Positions 35,854 through 43,430 of a stretch of DNA of 64,000 bases are shown in pieces; the stretch's first letter is position 1, and every line of letters begins with the position of its first letter. The translations under genes were made by a program, and so were the position numbers. The stretch comes from Splendidivirga corallicola. Its GTDB lineage: Bacteria > Bacteroidota > Bacteroidia > Cytophagales > Cyclobacteriaceae. Location of the stretch: the NCBI GenBank assembly GCA_030442035.1, contig JAUJEA010000007.1, forward strand, positions 62,001-126,000, given 5' to 3'. The notes below the pieces were generated by a model, which saw only the letters and a program-made list of their open reading frames with translations, was not told where the DNA came from and did not search any database.

Positions 35854-38800
35854 ATGAGTGAAGAAATATTAAAGGCTCTGACCCAATTGTTTGCCATTAT
35901 TAGTAAACAAGATGAGGGTGTTACGGTGACCGAAAGGGACTTTGTCATCCAGTTTTTTAATCAGGAGCTTGATAAAGATTCCGTAGAGGAATATATCAAG
36001 TTGTATGATGAATACATTGGAGATAATAAAAATGACGGAGCCGAAAAGAAAAAGAAACTCACTTCGGTTAAGGATTCTGTTAGGATTCTGGGGATATGTA
36101 AAAAAATTAACAAAACACTAACTCAAAAACAAAAGGTAGTTGTATTGATCAAAATCCTTGAGCTGGTTGCTTCTGATAGCAACTTAAGTGATAGAAGGAT
36201 GGAGATTATCAACACTGTTTCAGAAGTATTTAAATTCGAAAAAGAGGAATACGAATTAATCCTGAAATTTGTTCTTGAAGATAAAAGCTCTAAAATACAT
36301 CATCAAAACATATTGACCGTTGGCCCAAAGCCGGGCAGTGCATCTGAAAATGGGCAGCAACAAGATAAATATGTTGAAGCAGATATTGATGGTGAAATAA
36401 TATTCCTGAGAGTAAAAAGTGTTGACATGTACTTCGCTAAGTATGTGGGATCAGATGAGCTTATTCTCAATGGATTTATTATTAAAGAAAATGGTGTTTA
36501 TCTTTTCTCCCAGGGTAGTACCATTAAAACACCTAAAGGAGCCGCTCTTTATTATAGTGATCTCATCAGATATTTCATTTCTGACCATAAAATCAGTGAA
36601 ATCTCCTTCAACGCTAAGAATATTGAATTTAAGTTCAAAAATGGAGAGATCGGGTTAAGAGACATCAATGTATCTGAGGGGCCGGGGAAACTCATAGGCA
36701 TTATGGGTGCCAGTGGAGCTGGCAAGACAACTTTGCTTAATGTCCTTGCGGGAATAGAACAGCCAAGCTCCGGAGAAATTTTAATCAATGGCATCAATAT
36801 AAATACTGAAAAAGAGAATATTAATGGAGTTATAGGCTATATAGCACAAGACGACTTGCTCATTGAGGAGCTTACCGTTTATGAGAACCTATACTATAAT
36901 GCTAAACTTTGTTTTGCTGATCTCAAACATGATGAGCTCCATGAAAAAGTCATGTCCGTTCTGGAAAATTTAGGGTTAGATCAAAGAAAAGATCTAAAAG
37001 TCGGTAGTGTTCTTGATAAAACCATCAGTGGCGGGCAACGAAAAAGATTGAACATTGCACTCGAGTTAATTCGCGAGCCTGCCGTTATGTTCGTCGATGA
37101 GCCTACCTCAGGGCTGTCGTCAAGAGATTCCGAAAATGTAATAGACCTGCTCAAAGAATTAACTTTAAAAGGGAAATTAATATTTGTGGTAATCCATCAG
37201 CCATCATCAGACATCTATAAAATGTTTGATAAAATGTTCCTGATGGACACAGGCGGATATCCCATTTTTTACGGAAATCCTATTCAGGCCGTTACCTACT
37301 TCAAAAAGGCGACAAACCAGGTTGATAGTGATAGAGGACAGTGTCCTGAATGCGGCAATGTCAATCCCGAACAAATCTTCAATATCATAGAAGCCAATGT
37401 TGTTGATGAGTATGGGGAATACACAAATAAGCGAAAAGTTAATCCGCAACAATGGAATGATCTGTACTATGAAAAATTTAAGTTAAACTGGGTTGAGGAC
37501 GTTAATGAGACACCACCTAAATCACTGAAAATACCTTCGAAAATTGTACAGATTTTCATTTTCACAAAAAGAGATGTTCTCTCAAAAATCAGTAATAGTC
37601 AGTATCTCTTAATTAACTTTCTGGAGGCCCCCCTCCTGGCACTCATTTTGGCTTTCCTGATTAAATACAATAATATTGAAAATGGGACGGGCTATTCTTT
37701 CCGATTTAACGATAACATCCCGGCATTCATAATGATGAGTATAATCGTTGCGTTGTTTATGGGTTTATCGGTAAGTGCTGAGGAGATCATCAAAGACCGC
37801 AAGATCCTGAAAAGAGAATCCTTCTTGAATCTTAGTTGGAATAGTTATTTATTGTCCAAGTTGATTATACTGTTTTTTTTGTCAGCAATCCAAACCCTTA
37901 GTTTTGTGTTGATAGGCAATATCATTTTGGAAATAAAATCAATGACATTTTCATTTTGGCTGGTGCTTTTTTCCGTATCGTGCTTTGCCAATGTTTTGGG
38001 ATTAAACGCCTCTTCGGCATTAAAATCTGCAATAAATGTTTATATCCTGATCCCAATTTTGCTTATCCCTCAAATGATTCTGAGCGGGCTATTATTTAGT
38101 TTCGATAAATTAAATAATTCCATTAGCACAAAAGGCAAAGTTCCTGTAGTGGCTGATCTTATGGCATCACGGTGGGCCTTTGAAGCCATGGCCGTTGATC
38201 AGTTTAAAAGTAATCCTTACCAGGCACCCTTTTATAAATATGAAAAGGACATCCGTCAATCGGATTTCAAAGTAAGTTACCTTATCAAAAAATTGGACGA
38301 GAAACTCCAATTTATAAATGACAATCTGGATTCTAATGATGAATTGGTCAGAGCACAAGTTGAACAAGAATTGAAGCTCATTAAGGCCGAAATTGAGAAG
38401 GAAAAATTCAGAGAAGGCATTGAAACCATTGATCTGGATCAAACACTCACGGCATCCGCGTTTAACGCTGATACCTTCAAGATGTTAAGCGGGTATTTTA
38501 AAGCACTTAAACAGCATTATCTGGATGAATTCACGCTTGCGGAACAAAAGAAAATCAAGGCCATCGAAATTTATGAAAATGCCGAAAGTTTTGATTATAA
38601 CCTGGATGAATTCAAAGATAAATATCACAATGAAAGTTTATCTGAACTTGTAAGAAACATCAATACCAGTGACAGAATTTTAGAATACCGGGGAGAGTTT
38701 ATTCAACAAATTGATCCGATTTTCAATGAACCAAAAGCTGCGAGTAATTCACTTGACTACAGAACACATTTCTTCGCACCAGTGAAGTACCTATTTGGGC

Positions 38801-38943
38801 TTTCGGTGGACACTTATGTTTTTAATATTCTTGCCATCTGGTTCATGGTGATTCTGCTTTACATCACACTGTTTTTCGAAGTATTCAGGAAGTTGCTGAA
38901 AATGCTCGGAAACATAAAATTTATGAAGTCTATTAAAAAATAG
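35854..38943 (+). CDS. ABCG-like transporter with TerB-like N-terminus
   Basis: 1029 residues, ATPase and permease in one chain. Residues 1-140 are helical and TerB-like; ~165-245 a small beta domain (YFAKYVGSDELILNG); ATPase ~255-480 with Walker A GASGAGKT (285-292), signature SGGQRKRL (~393) and Walker B VMFVDEP (~412). A CPEC motif follows near 496. Five membrane helices lie between ~589 and ~750, then about 230 soluble, helix-rich residues, then the last helix (~988-1012). The ATPase resembles the eukaryotic White/ABCG type. Substrate unknown. Its position directly after SiaC suggests it is the regulated output. Confidence 0.9.
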   Translation: MSEEILKALTQLFAIISKQDEGVTVTERDFVIQFFNQELDKDSVEEYIKLYDEYIGDNKNDGAEKKKKLTSVKDSVRILGICKKINKTLTQKQKVVVLIKILELVASDSNLSDRRMEIINTVSEVFKFEKEEYELILKFVLEDKSSKIHHQNILTVGPKPGSASENGQQQDKYVEADIDGEIIFLRVKSVDMYFAKYVGSDELILNGFIIKENGVYLFSQGSTIKTPKGAALYYSDLIRYFISDHKISEISFNAKNIEFKFKNGEIGLRDINVSEGPGKLIGIMGASGAGKTTLLNVLAGIEQPSSGEILINGININTEKENINGVIGYIAQDDLLIEELTVYENLYYNAKLCFADLKHDELHEKVMSVLENLGLDQRKDLKVGSVLDKTISGGQRKRLNIALELIREPAVMFVDEPTSGLSSRDSENVIDLLKELTLKGKLIFVVIHQPSSDIYKMFDKMFLMDTGGYPIFYGNPIQAVTYFKKATNQVDSDRGQCPECGNVNPEQIFNIIEANVVDEYGEYTNKRKVNPQQWNDLYYEKFKLNWVEDVNETPPKSLKIPSKIVQIFIFTKRDVLSKISNSQYLLINFLEAPLLALILAFLIKYNNIENGTGYSFRFNDNIPAFIMMSIIVALFMGLSVSAEEIIKDRKILKRESFLNLSWNSYLLSKLIILFFLSAIQTLSFVLIGNIILEIKSMTFSFWLVLFSVSCFANVLGLNASSALKSAINVYILIPILLIPQMILSGLLFSFDKLNNSISTKGKVPVVADLMASRWAFEAMAVDQFKSNPYQAPFYKYEKDIRQSDFKVSYLIKKLDEKLQFINDNLDSNDELVRAQVEQELKLIKAEIEKEKFREGIETIDLDQTLTASAFNADTFKMLSGYFKALKQHYLDEFTLAEQKKIKAIEIYENAESFDYNLDEFKDKYHNESLSELVRNINTSDRILEYRGEFIQQIDPIFNEPKAASNSLDYRTHFFAPVKYLFGLSVDTYVFNILAIWFMVILLYITLFFEVFRKLLKMLGNIKFMKSIKK

Positions 38944-39040
38944 AGATACTGAACAATGGCCATGGATTACTATTCATATCAAATTATTAGAAGTGTAAGA
39001 AATGGTTTAAAGTTCAAATTATTAAACCTGTTGTAATTTA

Positions 39041-39048
39041 TATTTTTG
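39041..39048 (+). promoter_or_regulatory. TATTTTTG box before lipoprotein gene
   Basis: Matches the -7 consensus TAnnTTTG 18 bp before the lipoprotein start, but no TTG sits at the right distance upstream. Possibly a secondary promoter inside the locus. Confidence 0.3.
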
Positions 39049-39065
39049 TTTTAAAAATTGGTTCT

Positions 39066-39959
39066 ATGAGAAAAATATGCTTTGGTCTTGTGGTACTCTT
39101 CTTATCTGCCTGCGGTTCAAACGGCAGCAAGGAGCAAGCACTGTTGGATAGTCTGGATACTTTGTCTATTGAGGCGCCTGAAGTATCCGAAGAAGTTATT
39201 TCGGATATTGTTCAGCAAATCCCATCACCTTTGGAAATATCTGTTCTCCTGAAGGAATCAGGTACAAAGTACAACTATAGCATGTTGAACTCTCCGGACA
39301 AAGCATCTAACTACAATAACAATTTCCAAAAGGCGATCAATCTTGGTATTTATGGAACTGACTTGGGATATACCAATATCTATGAGCAAAACCAGGATGC
39401 CATCGGGTATTTGAGGTCTATTAGAGATTTGGCAGATGGTTTAAGCATTGGTCAGTTTTTTGATTTTGAAACGATCAGGAAGCTGGCTGTAAACAGCAAT
39501 AACCTGGATTCTTTGTTACTGATCACAACCAGAAATTTTAATAATATTAATTCCTATCTTCAGGATCAGAAAAGAGCTAACCTAAGCATTTTATTGTTGA
39601 CTGGAGGATGGCTGGAAGCTTTGAACATCACCTGTCAGGTATATTCGAAATCTTCCGGTAATGAGGTGCTTAAAGAGAAGATTGGAGAGCAAAAAATTAT
39701 TCTTGAGCAGATCATGCTTTTATTATCATTGTATGAGCAGGATACCCGGATTAAGGCTTTCTCCAAGGAATTGGAGCCTCTTAAGCAGGTATTCGATAAT
39801 ATTGAAATTACAACTACCTATGCTGAATCTACTTTTGAAGAAGTTGATGGTGTGTTGATGATTGTGGATAATAGCACAAGTACAATCAATATTACTGATG
39901 AGCATATTGCGGATATTACACGCATCACTCAAGAAATTAGAAACAGACTCATTAATTAA
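39066..39959 (+). CDS. Putative lipoprotein of the signalling locus
   Basis: 297 residues. The signal MRKICFGLVVLFLSAC ends in a lipobox with lipidation Cys16. The mature part is alpha-helical, beginning with an acidic segment and then YNYSMLNSPDKASNYNNNF; no family with known function recognised, though such helical lipoproteins are widespread in Bacteroidota. Located between the ABCG-like transporter and a small secreted protein, upstream of the terminal hairpin, so a periplasmic partner of the transporter is a reasonable guess. Confidence 0.78.
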   Translation: MRKICFGLVVLFLSACGSNGSKEQALLDSLDTLSIEAPEVSEEVISDIVQQIPSPLEISVLLKESGTKYNYSMLNSPDKASNYNNNFQKAINLGIYGTDLGYTNIYEQNQDAIGYLRSIRDLADGLSIGQFFDFETIRKLAVNSNNLDSLLLITTRNFNNINSYLQDQKRANLSILLLTGGWLEALNITCQVYSKSSGNEVLKEKIGEQKIILEQIMLLLSLYEQDTRIKAFSKELEPLKQVFDNIEITTTYAESTFEEVDGVLMIVDNSTSTINITDEHIADITRITQEIRNRLIN

Positions 39960-39972
39960 ATCAATTCCCTAT

Positions 39973-40404
39973 ATGAAAAAGATAATTGTAGCTATAAGTT
40001 TCACAACTCTACTATTTGTAGCTCCCAATATCTATGCACAGTGTGACGCTGATGTACATGCTGAAGCCTGTATCCCCAAGTTAAAGGAGGGCTTCAATTT
40101 TGTTAAAAGCTACACTATTGATGGAGAAGGTGGTTCAAAAAGTAAAGTAGAATATTCTTATGTTTTTGCTAAGGGAACTCAATATTTTATCAATATTTGC
40201 AGTGGAGTAGCCGACGCTACCGATGGCATTGTGGTAAGCCTTTATGATTCTACAAGAAAGCTTGTCTCAACAAGTGATGCAAATGGAAAATTGTATAATG
40301 CTATTGCCTATCCCTGCAATGCGACAGGAATATATTATATACAGTTTACTTTTAAAGGATCACAAAATCATTGTGGAGGAGCTGTGCTTGGCTTTAAGCG
40401 ATAA
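39973..40404 (+). CDS. Small secreted cysteine-containing protein
   Basis: 143 residues from ATG 39973, chosen because it starts a clear signal peptide (MKKIIVAISFTTLLFVAPNIYAQ); the frame is open upstream into the lipoprotein gene but lacks such a signal. The mature protein is beta-rich with five Cys (in QCDAD, EACIP, NICSG, YPCNA and NHCGG), and the segment YYIQFTFKG looks like a C-terminal beta-sandwich strand. Function unknown. Follows the lipoprotein gene by 13 bp and is the last gene before the terminator. Confidence 0.78.
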   Translation: MKKIIVAISFTTLLFVAPNIYAQCDADVHAEACIPKLKEGFNFVKSYTIDGEGGSKSKVEYSYVFAKGTQYFINICSGVADATDGIVVSLYDSTRKLVSTSDANGKLYNAIAYPCNATGIYYIQFTFKGSQNHCGGAVLGFKR

Positions 40405-40430
40405 AAAATAGGGAGTAATTATAAAATATT

Positions 40431-40466
40431 AAAACAGTCTTGAATATTTTCGAGACTGTTTTTTTA
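40431..40466 (+). terminator. Strong terminator of the signalling locus
   Basis: AAAACAGTCT (40431-40440) pairs perfectly with AGACTGTTTT (40453-40462). The stem extends inward by four more pairs, one of them G-U, to a four-base loop, and a run of seven T residues overlaps the end. It lies 26 bases after the secreted-protein stop and 11 before the hydrolase start. Confidence 0.85.
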
Positions 40467-40477
40467 TTTAAAAATTA

Positions 40478-41131
40478 ATGAACGAATTCCATATCAACTT
40501 TAATTACAAGGCCCGCTATTTCAAGCACGGCAAGATCAATGAACAAACGGAGCACATATGGTTCGTTGCTCACGGTTATGGACAACTAGCGAGGTTTTTC
40601 ATCAAGAAGTTTGAAGTATTAGATCCCAATCGGCATTGTGTCATTGTACCTGAAGGATTATCCAGGTTTTATCTTTATGGTTTTACTGGCAGAGTTGGAG
40701 CAACCTGGATGACTAAGGAAGACAGATTAACTGATATTGAAAATTACATTCAGTATCTCAATAGTGTCTATGAACAAGAGCTTTCGGAAAATATCAATGA
40801 AAAAATAAAGGTCACATTACTGGGTTTTTCTCAGGGCGTAGCTACAATTTCCAGATGGGCCATGCAGGAGCACCTGCAATATGATAGACTAATACTCTGG
40901 GCGGGGGTTTTTCCTCCAGACATGAATTTTGAGTTCGGTAAAAGTAAACTGCGAAATGTACCTGTCCACATTGTATATGGTGATCAGGATCAATACATCC
41001 ATGAAAGCAAGATCGAGGAACAAAAAGCCGCTATCGAAAAACTACAAATCCAACCCAAAACAACTATTTTCAGCGGCGAACATGATATAGACCAGGAAAC
41101 CTTGATTCAACTTAGTGAGGGATCAATCTAA
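40478..41131 (+). CDS. Alpha/beta hydrolase (phospholipase/carboxylesterase-like)
   Basis: 217 residues. The nucleophile elbow is GFSQG (Ser around 123), the oxyanion region is in VAHGYGQ, the acid is in YGDQDQYI and the His in GEHDID. This fits the esterase/phospholipase branch related to YpfH and acyl-protein thioesterases. No signal peptide; presumably cytoplasmic. The 3' end overlaps the convergent SDR gene by nine bases. Substrate unknown. Confidence 0.85.
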   Translation: MNEFHINFNYKARYFKHGKINEQTEHIWFVAHGYGQLARFFIKKFEVLDPNRHCVIVPEGLSRFYLYGFTGRVGATWMTKEDRLTDIENYIQYLNSVYEQELSENINEKIKVTLLGFSQGVATISRWAMQEHLQYDRLILWAGVFPPDMNFEFGKSKLRNVPVHIVYGDQDQYIHESKIEEQKAAIEKLQIQPKTTIFSGEHDIDQETLIQLSEGSI

Positions 41132-41881
41132 TTGTCTGTTGACCACCGTTGAGCTGGCCTGGGCTGTAGGGAATATAACAATATCACTTAAATTAACATG
41201 GGCAGGCCTGGAGATCACAAAAGAAATGGTTTCTGCAACGTCTTCTGCCCTCAAAGGCTGGATACCTTTATAAACACCTTTGGCGCGTCCCTCATCACCT
41301 TTAAACCTAACCATGGAAAATTCGGTCTCAACCAGCCCTGGATTAATAGAAGTTACTTTAATGCCATATTGGTTGAGGTCAATTAACATAGCCCTGTTCA
41401 AAGCGTCTACAGCATGTTTAGAAGCACAATAAACATTACCATTCGGATAAACCTCTTTTCCTGCTATCGATCCAATATTTACAACATGTCCTCTTTTTCT
41501 GGCTACCATTCCAGGCACAACAGCTTTTGAGACATACAATAAACCTTTAACGTTGATGTCCATCATGGCATCCCAATCATCTAAATTACCCTCATGGATA
41601 GGCCCAAGTCCATGAGCGTTGCCCGCATTATTGATCAGAATATCAATTTCTTTAAAATCTTCAGGCAAACTGTTGATAGATCGAAAAACTTCTTCTCTAT
41701 TACTAACATCAAAATTTAGTATTGTTACCCGGGTTGCAGTTTCAAGATCATTTTTCAAATTTTGCAACCGTTCAACCCTTCTTCCACATAAAATCAGTTT
41801 AAAACCTTGTGTACCGAGCAGTCTGGCACATGCCTCTCCGATACCTGAAGTTGCACCAGTGATAAGGGCTATTTTTTGCAT
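41123..41881 (-). CDS. Short-chain dehydrogenase/reductase (YdfG-like)
   Basis: 252 residues, classical SDR fold. NAD(P)-binding GATSGIGEACA (8-18), NNAGNAHG, catalytic Ser in NIGSIAG, and YCASK with Tyr and Lys. The residue pattern at the N-terminal beta2 end (CGRRVERL) favours NADP. It resembles E. coli YdfG (3-hydroxy acid/serine dehydrogenase), but the substrate is not certain. Seven bp from the porT gene on the same strand, so it is likely in the ubiE-porT transcript. Confidence 0.9.
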   Translation of the reverse strand: MQKIALITGATSGIGEACARLLGTQGFKLILCGRRVERLQNLKNDLETATRVTILNFDVSNREEVFRSINSLPEDFKEIDILINNAGNAHGLGPIHEGNLDDWDAMMDINVKGLLYVSKAVVPGMVARKRGHVVNIGSIAGKEVYPNGNVYCASKHAVDALNRAMLIDLNQYGIKVTSINPGLVETEFSMVRFKGDEGRAKGVYKGIQPLRAEDVAETISFVISRPAHVNLSDIVIFPTAQASSTVVNRQLD

Positions 41882-41887
41882 GATAAG

Positions 41888-42628
41888 TTAATCTCCGAAT
41901 TGAAGGTATAAAGTTACAGAATTGGTGGTTAGTCTTCTGATTCCTTCCGACAATTCATTGGAATCTGGTTTCAGTACATTGACCAACCCTTTAGAAAATC
42001 TTATTTCAGGGGAAAATCTGAAAAGGGGAAAATAAAGATCTACTCCAAAACCGAATTCAACTGAAAGGTTCGTTTTTTCAACCAAAATTCTATTTTCAGG
42101 TGCTTCCAGATCTTTTTTATCATTGGGTCTGAATGAAGGTGTAGCGCCTCCTACAAAATACATCCTTGCGTTTCCTCTTCTGACCGATTTATACTTAAAT
42201 AAAACCGGAAACTCAAGCATGGTAACTTCAGAAAGCCCGGTTCTGGTTTCTCTATTCGTATAGCTATATTCTAATTTGTTTTCATAGAAACCGAACTTGA
42301 CAGAAACGATAAGGTCGGCATATTGAGCCAGTCTGAAATTGGTAAACATTCCCAACGCGAAACCTGCCGAATTTTGAGCATTTATGGAATGCAAAGTATC
42401 AAAACTGGAAGTGGCAAAAGAATTATCATAAGTCGATCTGAAATTTGACGAGTGGATTCCCATGATGAAGCCATATTTGATCTTCTTCTCATCAGAATTT
42501 GGCAGGTTAATTTCTCTACTTACTTGACTAAAGAGTTGTTGATGTCCAACAAGCACAAAAAGTAAAAATAGAGGAACTATTTTTGACCAATGTAAATAGA
42601 GCTTATTCCGAAAGTTAAAGGTTTGCAT
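41888..42628 (-). CDS. porT: Type IX secretion protein PorT
   Basis: 246-residue outer-membrane beta-barrel protein needed for type IX secretion and gliding in this phylum. A signal segment runs to about residue 35 (ending LFSQ), followed by beta strands ([25 protein letters not shown]) and a terminal aromatic strand VTLYLQFGD. The identification rests strongly on its place directly after ubiE, a conserved arrangement in Bacteroidota. Its start lies 52 bp inside ubiE; no later Met would preserve the signal peptide. Confidence 0.83.
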   Translation of the reverse strand: MQTFNFRNKLYLHWSKIVPLFLLFVLVGHQQLFSQVSREINLPNSDEKKIKYGFIMGIHSSNFRSTYDNSFATSSFDTLHSINAQNSAGFALGMFTNFRLAQYADLIVSVKFGFYENKLEYSYTNRETRTGLSEVTMLEFPVLFKYKSVRRGNARMYFVGGATPSFRPNDKKDLEAPENRILVEKTNLSVEFGFGVDLYFPLFRFSPEIRFSKGLVNVLKPDSNELSEGIRRLTTNSVTLYLQFGD

Positions 42629-43299
42629 TGACTATCTTTAAATCCAACACTTTTAAATATATTCAGAAAATCATCACCTTCCGGGAAAGCTTTGACTGAT
42701 TCCGGCAAATAGGTATATGCCGCTTGATCTTTAGAAATCAATCTCCCAATTATTGGTAAGATATATTTAAAATAGAAATTATAAATCTGTTTAAATGGAA
42801 ATGACTTTGGTTTGGAGAATTCAAGAATCACAGCAGTTCCGCCGGGTTTTAAAACCCTCCACATATCACTAAGTCCTTTTTTGAGATCAGCAAAATTTCT
42901 CACACCAAAAGAAACGATGACTGCATCAAACTTATTATCTTCAAATAGCAGCTTTTCGGAATCACCCAACTGCAGGTCTATCGTGCTGTCAAGTTCAAGT
43001 TTCTTCATTTTCTTCCTGCCAACTTCCAACATTCCTTCGGAGATATCCACCCCAATGATCTTCTCGGGATTTAATTTCATGGCAGCAATGGCAAAATCAC
43101 CTGTACCGGTAGCTATGTCCAGAATTACTTGAGGTTTTTTGGGCTTCAGGAGTTTAATGGCCTGTTTCCTCCAGTAAATATCTATCCCTAAACTCAGAAA
43201 ATGATTAAGGAAATCGTATCGCTTACTGATATTATTGAACATGTAGGCTACTTGTTCCTTTTTTCCTAGTTCCCGGTCCTTATAAGGTAATACTGTCAT
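42577..43299 (-). CDS. ubiE: Demethylmenaquinone methyltransferase
   Basis: Last step of menaquinone synthesis, methylating demethylmenaquinone with SAM. From ATG 43299 it has 240 residues; the open frame extends to 43356 but [17 protein letters not shown] is the expected start. UbiE signatures: [16 protein letters not shown] motif [19 protein letters not shown], and LEFSKP. The 3' end overlaps porT by 52 bp. Confidence 0.95.
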   Translation of the reverse strand: MTVLPYKDRELGKKEQVAYMFNNISKRYDFLNHFLSLGIDIYWRKQAIKLLKPKKPQVILDIATGTGDFAIAAMKLNPEKIIGVDISEGMLEVGRKKMKKLELDSTIDLQLGDSEKLLFEDNKFDAVIVSFGVRNFADLKKGLSDMWRVLKPGGTAVILEFSKPKSFPFKQIYNFYFKYILPIIGRLISKDQAAYTYLPESVKAFPEGDDFLNIFKSVGFKDSQCKPLTFGISSIYIGQK

Positions 43300-43383
43300 A
43301 GCAGATATATTCAAAACTGCATGCAAAGGTGATGAAAAATATCGATTATTGGACAAGGTTGGTGGAATTTTTGGATCCTAAAC

Positions 43384-43407
43384 AAAAAAGGAGCCGAAAT
43401 GACTCCT
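43384..43407 (-). terminator. Terminator after the PorE-like gene
   Basis: Read on the minus strand, AGGAGTC pairs with GGCTCCT (seven pairs, one G-U) over a five-base loop, followed by six T residues. It lies 23 bases after the PorE-like stop and upstream of ubiE. Confidence 0.75.
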
Positions 43408-43430
43408 ATAACAAATGGCAATATTTCATC

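Noticed and set aside
39862-39972. N-terminal extension of the small secreted protein
   Set aside because: It lies inside the lipoprotein gene in another frame and would bury the clear signal peptide that begins at 39973.
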